Origin: Bacillota bacterium
GTDB taxonomy: Bacteria; Bacillota; Clostridia; Lachnospirales; Lachnospiraceae
NCBI GenBank assembly: GCA_023415475.1
Contig: JAEZKL010000088.1
Span: forward strand, 1 to 47,080
Direction: 5' to 3'
DNA: 47,080 nucleotides
Both the position numbers and the translations under genes were made by a program. Under the pieces are notes generated by a model, which saw only the letters and a list, made by a program, of their open reading frames with translations, ran no database searches and was not told the DNA's origin. Positions 25,224-33,945 of this stretch are shown piece by piece. The stretch's first letter is position 1. Each line of letters starts with the position of its first letter.

Positions 25224-27098
25224 TTATTTTAGCTGCGTCAAATAAACTAAGAGAACAGAAACATCAGCGGGAGACACACCGGAGATTCTGGATGCCTGAC
25301 CGATATTTGCAGGCTTAAATTTAATCAGCTTCTGCCGTGCCTCGATACGAAGGCTTGGTACTATACTATAGTCGATATCTTCCGGTATCCGTCTATTTTC
25401 CAGTTTTTTAAATTGCTCCACCTGACTAAGCTGCCTTTTAATATAGCCATCATATTTAATATTAATATTTACCTGCTCAATTACTTCGTCTGATAATGGT
25501 TCACGTTTCTTATCAATCGTTTCCAATAACTCATATGTCAGTTCAGGTCTTCTGATCAGCTCTGCCAGGGTAGTAGCAGTATTAAGTGCTGAACTTCCAC
25601 ATTGCTCCAGAAGCTGCTGAACTTCTTTATTTGCTCCTATTACTGTATTTTCAAGACGATTCATTTCTTTCTGAATTTGCATTTCCTTCATGACTAAATG
25701 CTGATAACGTTCTTCATCAATCAACCCAATTTCATAGCCTTTTTTTGTTAATCTTAAATCCGCATTATCCTGGCGAAGCAGCAACCGATACTCTGCTCTG
25801 GAAGTCATCATGCGGTAGGGTTCATGCGTCTCTTTTGTAACAAGATCATCGATTAACACTCCGATATAAGCCTCCGAACGATCAATAATGAGCGGTTCCC
25901 GTCCAAGGAGCTTTAATGCAGCGTTAATTCCCGCTATCAAGCCCTGTGCTGCAGCCTCTTCATAACCGGAGCTACCGTTAAATTGTCCTCCACTGAATAA
26001 GCCTTCCACCTCTTTAAATTCCAACGAAGGCTTCAACTGCATCGGATTGATACAATCATATTCAATCGCATATGCATTTCGCACTATTTTTGCATTTTCA
26101 AGCCCCGGTACAGAACGATACATCTGATATTGAACATCCTCCGGCAACGAACTGGACATACCTGCAATATACATCTCATTAGTATATAAGCCCTCCGGCT
26201 CAATGAATACCTGATGCCTGTCCTTATCAGCAAATTTTACTACTTTATCTTCAATGGATGGGCAGTAACGCGGCCCGGTACCCTTAATATCACCTGAGTA
26301 TAAGGGTGATCTGTCGATATTTGCCTTGATTATCTCATGGGTTCTCTCATTGGTATAGGTTAGCCAGCAGGAAATCTGTTCCTTCTGCAGGTCTTCTTTT
26401 TTGGTTGTAAAGGAAAAAGGAACCACCGTTTCATCTCCGAATTGCTCCTCCACCTTACTAAAATCAATGGATCTTTTATCAATTCTGGCCGGTGTTCCGG
26501 TCTTAAACCGATACATCTCAATGCCAAGCTCCTTCAAGGAATCTGTTAAGTGAGTTGCTGACTGTAAACCATTCGGACCGGTATGATTCACTGTCTCACC
26601 ATAGATACATCTTGCATTCAAATAGGTACCGGTACATAATACAACCGCTTTACAGGGATAAATCGCTCCGGAATAGGTCATTACTCCGCTTATTTTATTA
26701 TCCTCTGTAAGAATCTTTACAACCTCCGCTTGTTTCACAGTTAGATTGGGCGTGTTTTCCAGAATCAACCGCATGGATTTTGAATATTCCTGTTTATCCG
26801 CCTGTGCTCGCAGAGAATGAACCGCAGGGCCTTTTGATACATTAAGCATCTTAGACTGAAGGTAGGTTTTATCAATATTTTTACCCATCTCTCCACCTAA
26901 TGCATCAATCTCTCGAACCAAATGCCCTTTCGATGTTCCCCCTATATTCGGATTACATGGCATCATTGCTACACTATCCATATTTATTGTAAATAGTATA
27001 GTATTCAGAGACAGCCTTGCTGCAGCTAACGCTGCTTCACAACCGGCATGACCCGCACCTACAACCACCACGTCATAGCTCTCGTATACGTAAGACAT
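25224..27098 (-). CDS. mnmG: tRNA uridine-5-carboxymethylaminomethyl modification protein MnmG
   Basis: From the ATG at 27098 the protein has 624 residues, the family length, and starts MSYVYESYDVVVVGAGHAGCEAA, the FAD-binding dinucleotide fold. Further MnmG signatures are MPCNPNIGGTSKGHLVREID, GTYLNARC, GPRYCPSIEDK and the C-terminal helical domain ending in ISGVSPADVSVLL. With MnmE it adds the carboxymethylaminomethyl group to wobble U34 of tRNAs. GGGAGG precedes this ATG; the frame is open 21 codons further upstream, but that region is a hairpin (27112-27130). Confidence 0.97.
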   Translation of the reverse strand: MSYVYESYDVVVVGAGHAGCEAALAAARLSLNTILFTINMDSVAMMPCNPNIGGTSKGHLVREIDALGGEMGKNIDKTYLQSKMLNVSKGPAVHSLRAQADKQEYSKSMRLILENTPNLTVKQAEVVKILTEDNKISGVMTYSGAIYPCKAVVLCTGTYLNARCIYGETVNHTGPNGLQSATHLTDSLKELGIEMYRFKTGTPARIDKRSIDFSKVEEQFGDETVVPFSFTTKKEDLQKEQISCWLTYTNERTHEIIKANIDRSPLYSGDIKGTGPRYCPSIEDKVVKFADKDRHQVFIEPEGLYTNEMYIAGMSSSLPEDVQYQMYRSVPGLENAKIVRNAYAIEYDCINPMQLKPSLEFKEVEGLFSGGQFNGSSGYEEAAAQGLIAGINAALKLLGREPLIIDRSEAYIGVLIDDLVTKETHEPYRMMTSRAEYRLLLRQDNADLRLTKKGYEIGLIDEERYQHLVMKEMQIQKEMNRLENTVIGANKEVQQLLEQCGSSALNTATTLAELIRRPELTYELLETIDKKREPLSDEVIEQVNINIKYDGYIKRQLSQVEQFKKLENRRIPEDIDYSIVPSLRIEARQKLIKFKPANIGQASRISGVSPADVSVLLVYLTQLK

Positions 27099-27111
27099 AT
27101 TAACCTCCCAT

Positions 27112-27130
27112 GCTGCACCGGGGGTGCAGC
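27112..27130 (-). other. Hairpin in the mnmG leader
   Basis: GCTGCACC and GGTGCAGC form a perfect 8-bp stem around three bases, ending a few bases before the mnmG ribosome binding site. It has no T-run. It may affect translation or processing between mnmE and mnmG. Confidence 0.45.
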
Positions 27131-27210
27131 TAATACCGCTGTAAGAACAAGAAGCTCGCACCTATATGTGTACTTCACTGTTGTGTAGTTACTGTTACTT
27201 AATTACAACA

Positions 27211-28587
27211 CTATTTGCCCATACAGAATTCCTTGAATATCATATTAACCAAATCTTCCTCTACATTTTCGCCAATGATTTTACCAAGAAGCTCATAGGC
27301 GTTCATAAGATCAATTGAAAAGAAATCCTCCGGCATTCCTTCCTCAATACTCTGAGTAACTAGCCGAAGACTTTCCAGTGTGCTGGTAAAAGCCTCTTTA
27401 TGCCGTTCATTTGTGATATAAACCTCTTCATTAAAGGTGATTTTTCCTTCAAAGAACATATTTTTAATTGATTGCTCCAAATCACTGATACCGATATCTT
27501 CGATTATCGACATCTGTATAATCGAATGAGATGTCATCTCTTCTATCTGCTCTTTCGTAATCCTTGGCTCCAAATCCGATTTATTTAAAAGTAAAATTGC
27601 CTTTTTATCCTTAATTAGTTCTAAAATTGCTTTATCATTCTCATCCAGCTCTGTCGAAGAATCAAGAACATAAATGATAAGATCTGCATCGGAAGCAATC
27701 TTTATTGCCTTTTCGACACCTATTTTTTCGATGATATCATTGGTATCCCTGATACCTGCCGTATCGATGATATTTAGTATAATTCCATTCAGGTTAATCG
27801 TTTCCTCCAGGGTATCACGAGTGGTACCGGCAATATCCGTCACGATAGCTCGTTCTTCCCCTACAAGGGCATTAAGAAGACTTGATTTTCCGGCATTTGG
27901 TTTACCGATTATAACTGTCTTGATACCCTCCTTGATTATTTTACCGTTATCGGAATTCTTAAGTAATTGTTCTATTATTTCTGCTTCTTGTCCTATATGC
28001 TCTCTCAGCTGTTCGTTATAGCCATCCAAAGTATAATGCTCAGGATCGTCCAAGGCTGCCTCGATAAATGCAATATCACGTAGAATCTTCTCTCGAAGCT
28101 CTGTTATAATCTGACGTTCCTTACCTCTAAGCTGGTTTATGGAATTCTGTAGAGCTAATTCATTTTTAGCAGAAATAATATCGCATACCGCCTCAGCTTG
28201 AGATAAATCAATTCTCCCATTTAGGAACGCTCTTTTCGTAAACTCTCCGGGCTCAGCCATTCTTGCACCATGCCTTAATACGACCTCAAGAATTCTGCGT
28301 GTTACGATAATACCGCCATGACAATCAATCTCAATAATATCTTCCCTGGTATAGGTAGCGGGAGATCGCATTATAGCAACCATAACTTCATCAATTACCT
28401 GATCCGAATCAACTATGAATCCGTAATGAATGGTATGGCTTTGTTCCTTGGATAGAATCTTATTCCCTGACTTTGATTGATAGATACGATCTATAATATC
28501 AAAAGCCTTACTGCCACTTATTCTAATTATACTAATGCCACCGTTACTTAAACCTGTTGCAATTGCTGCGATCGTATCCGATCTCAT
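27211..28587 (-). CDS. mnmE: tRNA modification GTPase MnmE
   Basis: The 458-residue protein has the N-terminal tetrahydrofolate-binding domain (DTIAAIATGLSNGGISIIRISG), a helical domain, and an inserted G domain with G1 GKPNAGKSSLLNAL, G3 DTAGIRDT and G4 NKSD. It ends in FCMGK, where the conserved cysteine matches the usual C-terminal C-(I/L/V)-GK. It works with MnmG on U34. GGAGG precedes the ATG. A 373-base gap full of hairpins separates it from jag, so it probably has its own promoter. Confidence 0.97.
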   Translation of the reverse strand: MRSDTIAAIATGLSNGGISIIRISGSKAFDIIDRIYQSKSGNKILSKEQSHTIHYGFIVDSDQVIDEVMVAIMRSPATYTREDIIEIDCHGGIIVTRRILEVVLRHGARMAEPGEFTKRAFLNGRIDLSQAEAVCDIISAKNELALQNSINQLRGKERQIITELREKILRDIAFIEAALDDPEHYTLDGYNEQLREHIGQEAEIIEQLLKNSDNGKIIKEGIKTVIIGKPNAGKSSLLNALVGEERAIVTDIAGTTRDTLEETINLNGIILNIIDTAGIRDTNDIIEKIGVEKAIKIASDADLIIYVLDSSTELDENDKAILELIKDKKAILLLNKSDLEPRITKEQIEEMTSHSIIQMSIIEDIGISDLEQSIKNMFFEGKITFNEEVYITNERHKEAFTSTLESLRLVTQSIEEGMPEDFFSIDLMNAYELLGKIIGENVEEDLVNMIFKEFCMGK

Positions 28588-28678
28588 AACAGCTCCTCCA
28601 TTCCTACGTTATTGACTTTGGGTTACGAAGCAAAGCGTTTCATCGTATAGGAATCAATTTCCTATATGATGAATAAAA

Positions 28679-28714
28679 AGGTGTCTTAAAGTATGCTCTA
28701 CTTTTAAGACACCT
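28679..28714 (-). terminator. Terminator between jag and mnmE
   Basis: AGGTGTCTTAAA (28679-28690) pairs with TTTAAGACACCT (28703-28714). On the minus strand the hairpin is followed by TTTTTATT, so it would end transcripts arriving from rpmH-rnpA-yidD-yidC-jag. Another hairpin, CATCGTATAGGAA against TTCCTATATGATG, lies at 28641-28671 in the mnmE leader. Confidence 0.75.
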
Positions 28715-28780
28715 ATTTAACATACAAGTAAAGATTTATCCTACTAGTTTAACATACCTTCCCTTTGAATTGTGATAATA

Positions 28781-28880
28781 CTGCATCTTCGATGCAGCCG
28801 GGAACCCGGAAGAACAAGGAGTTTACTCTAATGGGCAAACTTCGCAGTTCTTCCCGTGTGAAGATGCTCTTTCTTCACAC
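28781..28880 (-). other. Train of four hairpins between jag and mnmE
   Basis: Four stem-loops follow each other in 100 bases: CTGCATC-TTC-GATGCAG (28781-28797), CCGGG-AA-CCCGG (28798-28809), GGAAGAAC with GTTCTTCC (28808-28815 and 28847-28854, long loop) and GTGTGAAGA with TCTTCACAC (28856-28880). The interspersed repeat copy 3 follows at once. No open frame and no known RNA family is apparent. It might be a structured 3' untranslated region or a small RNA. Confidence 0.5.
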
Positions 28881-28883
28881 TAC

Positions 28884-28963
28884 TCATTCATGATGCCAAA
28901 GCACCGCGAATTTGGGCGGTAGCACAAATTTGCCGATTGAAAAATCTATGATTTTTCAATCTA
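28884..28963 (+). repeat. Interspersed hairpin repeat, copy 3
   Basis: This is the best-preserved copy: ATTCATG at the left end, GCGAATTTGGGC and GCACAAATTTGC as an imperfect dyad, and GATTGAAAAATC-TAT-GATTTTTCAATC at 28935-28961. The last bases CTAC contain the complement of the jag stop codon, so the repeat abuts the end of that gene exactly. Confidence 0.75.
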
Positions 28964-29803
28964 CTCTGCAGGCTGTTGATTCTGTTTCTCTTTGCTTTCC
29001 TTATATTTCTCGTAGTCCTTCTTGTAATCGGTACTGTAATTCTTGTTGTAACCACTCTTACTGGTATTGTAAGGCTTATTATATCCCTTAAATCCTCCGG
29101 AACCACTGCCGCCTCTGCGATCGTCCTTACGGAAATTATTATTACCTGAAGGTCTGTTATTCGGTCTTGTATCGCGATAGGTTTTCTTTACATTGATTAC
29201 AACTTTACGGTAAGGCTCTTCGCCTTCTGAATAAGTCTCTACGTATTTATCATTCTGTAAGGCAGAATGAATAATTCTTCTCTCATAAGGATTCATAGGC
29301 TCCAGAGAAACCGGTTTTCTGGATCTCTTCACCTTAAATGCGATATTCTTAGCAAGGTTTTCAAGGGTTTCTTTTCTTCTTGCTCTATAATTCTCTGTAT
29401 CTAACTTAACCTTGATATAGTTTTCGCTATTCTTGTTAACTACCAAGCTAACTAAATATTGAAGAGAATCAAGAGTTTGACCTCTTTTGCCAATCAAGAC
29501 ACCCATTTCATCGCCATCGATATTAACTTCAACCGTTGCATTCTCCTGATCATAATTTACTTCGATCGAAGCATTGATTTCCATCTTGCTAAATACATCC
29601 GTTAAGAATTTCTTAGCTGTATTCTCAATTGTCATTTTGATTCTTGCTCTGATTCTTGCCGGTTTACCGAACATACCTAAGAAACCGCTGGATTCTTTCT
29701 CTATCACTTCATACTCTATATTATCTATTGTAGTACCAAGCTCTAGCATAGCATTTGTTAAAGCTTCATCAACTGTCTTACCAGTTACTTCTTTCCACTC
29801 CAT
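28961..29803 (-). CDS. jag: RNA-binding protein Jag/KhpB (SpoIIIJ-associated)
   Basis: The 280-residue protein has a Jag N-terminal domain (about 1-50, EWKEVTGKTVDEALTNAMLELG), a KH domain with GVLIGKRGQTLDSLQYLVS (about 101-119), an R3H domain (about 140-205, ERRIIHSALQND) and an unusual C-terminal tail of some 60 residues, rich in G, S, N, Y and K, without predicted fold. Jag/KhpB binds RNA and affects cell elongation and sporulation in Firmicutes. It starts two bases after the yidC stop codon, so the two are translationally linked. The stop codon is touched by a hairpin repeat. Confidence 0.93.
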   Translation of the reverse strand: MEWKEVTGKTVDEALTNAMLELGTTIDNIEYEVIEKESSGFLGMFGKPARIRARIKMTIENTAKKFLTDVFSKMEINASIEVNYDQENATVEVNIDGDEMGVLIGKRGQTLDSLQYLVSLVVNKNSENYIKVKLDTENYRARRKETLENLAKNIAFKVKRSRKPVSLEPMNPYERRIIHSALQNDKYVETYSEGEEPYRKVVINVKKTYRDTRPNNRPSGNNNFRKDDRRGGSGSGGFKGYNKPYNTSKSGYNKNYSTDYKKDYEKYKESKEKQNQQPAE

Positions 29804-29805
29804 TG

Positions 29806-31053
29806 CTATTTATCCCCCTTTTCCATGTTCTTGTTCTGAAGAAGGTTGGCTATCTCTGAAATACTCCTTGGACCGGTCGGAGTACTTTTTTCGCTACTGC
29901 TATTTACAGATTCCTCCTGTCCTTCACTTGTATCCGTACTTTCAGTAACCTTAGCCTTGTTATATACAGAACTATCGATAGACTTTGTCTGCAGCTTAGC
30001 TAATTCCTGCATGGATGCACCAGTCTGTGCTGCTTTCATAAATGATCGTTTCTTTGACGCCTTTGCTACATTCTTCGCAATTAATTCATCAACATCAATC
30101 TTGTCCATATACTTATTTACAAAGAATTGCTGAACAATTGCATATACACTGGTTGCAATCCAGTAAATACCGATACCAGTAGGTAACGTTACACAGAAGA
30201 TACCTGACATGATCGGCATTACTACATTCATCGATTTCATTGCATTAGCAGAAGGGTCTGCATTACTTGACTTATTCTTAACCTCCAGCTGTTTACCCTG
30301 GAAAAATTGCAGAACCATCGCTAAAATAGGAACTAAGATTCCGGGGAAAGCCCAGCCTGGCTTCTCGGCAATATTCAAGCCTAGGAAGTTATTAACATGT
30401 GATATTTTATCATAGGATTCCTGAATAACGGCTCCCATAGAAGAGAAAGCTATCTTAAGCGCTTCCCATTGGGCCAATTGGAATTTAGCCAATGCATCAA
30501 TCACATAATTAGTGGTTGACAAGTCATTGTTTCCAAATCGTATTCCCTGTGCATTCTCAAAAATACCCTTTATGGTATCCGCATATCCGGTAGTACCCAT
30601 GATACCAGTAGCAACCGGTTCATATAATTCTTTAACTGATGTTACATATGCCGGAATATTGTTAATTACCGAGTATAATGCAAACATAATCGGCAGTGTA
30701 ATCAAAAGCGGTAAGCATCCGGAGGTCGGATTAGAACCGTATTTCTGATATAATGCCTGTGTTTCCTCTTGCTGTTTTCTTAAAGAAACTTCATCCTTCT
30801 TACCCTTATATTTTGCTTGAATCTTCTGCAATTCCGGGTTCATTCTGGAAGAGAGCTTCGTAAATTTCTGCTGTTTGATCGTTAAAGGGAGCATTAAGGT
30901 TCTAACGATAAAGGTAAAAAATATAATAGATAATGCAATATTCTGAATTCCGAATAAATGAAAAAATTCATAAATAGCATTCATGATCCAGCCTAGTACT
31001 GCTGCGATCGGTCCTAAAAGTCCTCCGCCTGCCGTTAATAATGTAACCACCAA
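29806..31053 (-). CDS. yidC: Membrane protein insertase YidC/OxaA (SpoIIIJ type)
   Basis: The 415-residue protein has the five-helix YidC core of Gram-positive bacteria; the conserved arginine of the hydrophilic groove is in FFTFIVRTLMLPLTIKQQ, followed by NPELQKIQAKYKGK, GCLPLLITLPIMFALY and a hydrophilic C-terminal tail. It inserts membrane proteins with or after the Sec translocon. The start is an unusual TTG at 31053 with AGGAGG eight bases upstream; a GTG follows directly. There is no typical lipobox at the N-terminus. It is encoded between yidD and jag. Confidence 0.94.
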   Translation of the reverse strand: MVVTLLTAGGGLLGPIAAVLGWIMNAIYEFFHLFGIQNIALSIIFFTFIVRTLMLPLTIKQQKFTKLSSRMNPELQKIQAKYKGKKDEVSLRKQQEETQALYQKYGSNPTSGCLPLLITLPIMFALYSVINNIPAYVTSVKELYEPVATGIMGTTGYADTIKGIFENAQGIRFGNNDLSTTNYVIDALAKFQLAQWEALKIAFSSMGAVIQESYDKISHVNNFLGLNIAEKPGWAFPGILVPILAMVLQFFQGKQLEVKNKSSNADPSANAMKSMNVVMPIMSGIFCVTLPTGIGIYWIATSVYAIVQQFFVNKYMDKIDVDELIAKNVAKASKKRSFMKAAQTGASMQELAKLQTKSIDSSVYNKAKVTESTDTSEGQEESVNSSSEKSTPTGPRSISEIANLLQNKNMEKGDK

Positions 31054-31102
31054 TTATTTTTCCTCCTTAGAGCTGCTGTCCAATTGACACCTATCTACAA
31101 GA

Positions 31103-31122
31103 TGAAACGGTAATTCGTTTCA
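31103..31122 (-). other. Hairpin between yidD and yidC
   Basis: TGAAACG and CGTTTCA form a 7-bp stem around GTAATT. With the bases that follow on the plus strand (CACTTGTCAT) it resembles the hairpin in front of gyrA at 38848-38865. Confidence 0.4.
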
Positions 31123-31133
31123 CTTGTCATAAA

Positions 31134-31352
31134 TTACGGGACCGGGTCATACCCACCCTTATGAAATGGATGACAACGTAATACGCGTCTTACAGCTAAA
31201 TATGTTCCCTTGAAGACTCCATACTTTTCCAATGCTTCAATTGCATACAAAGAGCAAGTAGGTGCATAGATACAACTTGGTGTTCTCTTAAGAGGAGATA
31301 TATATTTTCGATAAAGCTTTATCATAAATATAAATATTTTCTTAATAATCAC
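31134..31352 (-). CDS. yidD: Membrane protein insertion efficiency factor YidD
   Basis: The 72-residue protein has the YidD signature RKYISPLKRTPSCIYAPTCSLYAIEAL and RVLRCHPFHKGGYDPVP. It is membrane-associated through an amphipathic N-terminal helix and helps YidC-dependent insertion. The start is a GTG at 31352 with GGGG seven bases upstream. It sits between rnpA and yidC, the usual order. Confidence 0.95.
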   Translation of the reverse strand: MIIKKIFIFMIKLYRKYISPLKRTPSCIYAPTCSLYAIEALEKYGVFKGTYLAVRRVLRCHPFHKGGYDPVP

Positions 31353-31385
31353 TTTTATACCCCTACATTACTCTTATATATCCGA

Positions 31386-31736
31386 TTAGTTGTTACTAGT
31401 ATTTTTCCCAATTTTATGGAGCTTCATCAGGTGTAACAATGCGTTTTCAATCTCTTTGAAATTCTTTTCTCTGGCACCAACTCTGGCCACAACGACAATA
31501 TCTAATCCACTTAAAAAGCTATCCTCCGATAGCCGATAGCTTTCTCTGATCAATCTGGTTATTCTGTGTCTAATAACGCTATTGCCAACTTTTTTACTAA
31601 CCGATATTCCAATTCGATTATTATCTTTTTCGTTTCTTCTGACATACATGATCAAATATTTATTCGCATAGGATTTTCCGGTACGATATATTTCTCTGAA
31701 TTCATCGTTTTTCTTTAATGTTTCCGAATATTTCAT
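31386..31736 (-). CDS. rnpA: Ribonuclease P protein component
   Basis: The 116-residue protein has the RnpA signature NRIGISVSKKVGNSVIRHRITRLIRESYR, including the RNR-like basic helix that binds the P RNA, and YLIMYVRRN before it. It helps the catalytic RNA to remove tRNA 5' leaders. Ribosome-binding bases before the ATG are weak (AGGTAA). It follows rpmH and is probably co-transcribed with it. Confidence 0.95.
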   Translation of the reverse strand: MKYSETLKKNDEFREIYRTGKSYANKYLIMYVRRNEKDNNRIGISVSKKVGNSVIRHRITRLIRESYRLSEDSFLSGLDIVVVARVGAREKNFKEIENALLHLMKLHKIGKNTSNN

Positions 31737-31899
31737 TATTTAGTTACCTTTGCAAATGATAACACATATACATCAAACACTACTGTTTAAGATCTTTGTT
31801 GTCATGTATTATGCGATTATTATTTATACTCTATGCGGTAATGACTTACCGCATTAAGTACAAAAAGATTCATAGAAGAAAAGGTCACAAAATTGCGAC

Positions 31900-32034
31900 C
31901 TATGCAGACAATTGCTTTCTTCCTTTTGCTCTTCTAGCAGATAATACCTTTCTGCCGTTAGCTGTTGCCATTCTCGCTCTAAAACCATGAACCTTTGCAT
32001 GGGATCTCTTTTTCGGTTGGAATGTCATCTTCAT
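31900..32034 (-). CDS. rpmH: 50S ribosomal protein L34
   Basis: This 44-residue frame reads MKMTFQPKKRSHAKVHGFRA and goes on to the L34 signature RMATANGRKVLSARRAKGRKQLSA. It has the usual length and a strong AAAGGAGG nine bases before the ATG at 32034. It is the first gene of the leftward run from the origin. A hairpin (ATGCGGTAA-TGAC-TTACCGCAT, 31833-31854) lies between it and rnpA and may mark an attenuation or processing site. Confidence 0.97.
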   Translation of the reverse strand: MKMTFQPKKRSHAKVHGFRARMATANGRKVLSARRAKGRKQLSA

Positions 32035-32260
32035 TGCTCTGCACCTCCTTTTAACTGCACCGTGCTTTATGCTTAGCGAATTTTATCTTATTGATTTCTC
32101 ACACACAACAAATTTCAAGTTCTGAGAAATTATGCTGCCATAAATAAGGGTTATGGCTATCCATACCGCTACTTATGCTATTTTGGAATATCACGTCTAT
32201 TATATTCGCATTGCTTGCCTTCGTCAAGTAAATATTTTGCTTTTAACCTTGTTATAGGCT

Positions 32261-32397
32261 TGTGGATATCTGCATTTCTTCCTATTTATATATAATAATG
32301 TTGATAAATATTATTCTTTTGTTGATAACCTGTTATTCTCTCTTCAAAATATTAAGCCTATTTCTTGATTCTATTCACATTTTCGGGCTGTGAATAA
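32261..32397. other. oriC: Origin of replication, part upstream of dnaA (DnaA boxes)
   Basis: In the 485-base gap between rpmH and dnaA I see DnaA-box-like 9-mers: TGTGGATAT at 32261, TGTTGATAA at 32299 and at 32320 (21 bases apart), CTATTCACA at 32371 and TGTGAATAA at 32389. The last two form an 8-bp inverted repeat. The consensus is TGTGGATAA/TTATCCACA. The place and the AT-rich surroundings fit the upstream half of a two-part Firmicutes origin. Confidence 0.7.
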
Positions 32398-32519
32398 TGT
32401 TAAGATTCTTGTCCACCCCTTCCACAGAGGGATGAAAAATAAAGAAAGGCATAATAACCATTGAAAATTTAATAATTTTGTTATAATATATATCTATGTG
32501 AGTATTGATGGAGGCTACA

Positions 32520-33872
32520 ATGAAGAATTTAATTCAATCTAAATGGGACGATATTTTAAAATATTTGAGATCGGAGTATGGGGTAACGGATGTATCTTAT
32601 AATACCTGGTTAAAGCCATTAAAGGTTTATGATGTAGTTGATCATGTTATCACAATTCTGATTAATGATGAACGCATTGGACCTCCGAGTATTAACGTAA
32701 TCCGTAATAAATATGAACTGCTTTTAAAGGTAGCAATTGAGGAGATCATGAATGAACCCTATGAAATCCGATTTGTACTTCAAAGCCAGATTGATTCGAT
32801 TGAGAAGATTCCGGAACCTGTTACTATAAAGAAGAAAAATAGTGGTCCTACTTTCTTAAATGCCAGATATACCTTCGATACCTTTGTCGTTGGCGGTAAT
32901 AATGAATTTGCAAGAGCTGCCGCTTTAGCTGTAGCAGAAAATCCGGGTGAAATATATAACCCGCTTTTTATTTATGGCGGAGTAGGTCTTGGAAAAACCC
33001 ATCTTATGCATTCGATTGCTCATTTCGTATTGGAACAAAATCCGGATACGAAGGTTCTTTATGTTACCAGTGAAAAATTTACTAATGAGCTGATTGATGC
33101 TATTCAAAAGAATACTACACATCAATTTAGAGACAAGTATCGGTCGATTGATATCCTACTGATCGATGATATTCAATTTATAATAGGTAAGGAGAGAACT
33201 CAGGAGGAGTTTTTCCATACCTTTAATACGTTACACGAATCTAAAAAACAGATTATTATCTCCAGTGATCGCCCTCCAAAGGAAATGCTTACATTAGAGG
33301 ACAGGCTTCGTTCCCGTTTTGAACATGGCCTTCTCGCAGATATCCAATCTCCTGATTATGAGACCAGAATGGCTATTCTACGTAAAAAGGAAGAGTTGGA
33401 CGGTTTGAAGATTGACGAAGAGGTTCTTCGCTATATTGCTACAAATATAAAATCCAATATTCGTGAACTGGAGGGTGCATTAACCAAGATTGTAGCCTTT
33501 TCAAGATTAAAAAAACGGGATTTGAATCTTCTTCTTGCAGAGGAAGCACTGCAGGATATTATCTCACCCAATGAGAAAAAGGTCATTACCGTAGACTTTA
33601 TTGTAGAAGTAGTTTCAGAGCATTATAATTTAACTCCCGCTGAAATATATTCGAAGGATAAGAGCAGAAATATATCTTTTCCAAGACAGATAGTTATGTA
33701 TCTTTGCAGACGACTTACCGATTTATCGGTTACTGAGATAGGTAAGAGCTTAGGAAATCGCGATCACTCCACTGTTTTACATGGTTATGATAAGGTAGCC
33801 GGCGATATCCAGAGTGATTCCTCTTTACATAATACAGTTGATGTGTTAATAAAGAAGATTAACCCGGAATAA
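32520..33872 (+). CDS. dnaA: Chromosomal replication initiator DnaA
   Basis: From the ATG at 32520, which has GGAGG five bases upstream, the protein has 450 residues. Domain I (about 1-85) is followed by the AAA+ domain with Walker A GGVGLGKTHLMH, Walker B LLIDDIQF, sensor ISSDRPPKE and the arginine box DRLRSRFEHGL. Domain IV ends with the DNA-binding signature GNRDHSTVLHGYDKV. An upstream in-frame ATG at 32505 is possible but has no ribosome site. A TATAAT at about 32482 may be the -10 box. Boxes on both sides of the gene indicate the usual autoregulation. Confidence 0.97.
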   Translation: MKNLIQSKWDDILKYLRSEYGVTDVSYNTWLKPLKVYDVVDHVITILINDERIGPPSINVIRNKYELLLKVAIEEIMNEPYEIRFVLQSQIDSIEKIPEPVTIKKKNSGPTFLNARYTFDTFVVGGNNEFARAAALAVAENPGEIYNPLFIYGGVGLGKTHLMHSIAHFVLEQNPDTKVLYVTSEKFTNELIDAIQKNTTHQFRDKYRSIDILLIDDIQFIIGKERTQEEFFHTFNTLHESKKQIIISSDRPPKEMLTLEDRLRSRFEHGLLADIQSPDYETRMAILRKKEELDGLKIDEEVLRYIATNIKSNIRELEGALTKIVAFSRLKKRDLNLLLAEEALQDIISPNEKKVITVDFIVEVVSEHYNLTPAEIYSKDKSRNISFPRQIVMYLCRRLTDLSVTEIGKSLGNRDHSTVLHGYDKVAGDIQSDSSLHNTVDVLIKKINPE

Positions 33873-33945
33873 TATTTTTAAGTTTTATGTTATAATACTT
33901 CCTATTATATATAGAAAGTATTATTTTGAAGCTTTTTCATCCAAT

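Noticed and set aside
28888..29106. Minus-strand 72-codon frame at the jag end
   Set aside because: It is out of frame with jag, arginine-rich from the low-complexity region, and runs through the repeat.
31796..31990. Plus-strand 64-codon frame opposite rpmH
   Set aside because: It is the shadow of the L34 gene on the other strand.
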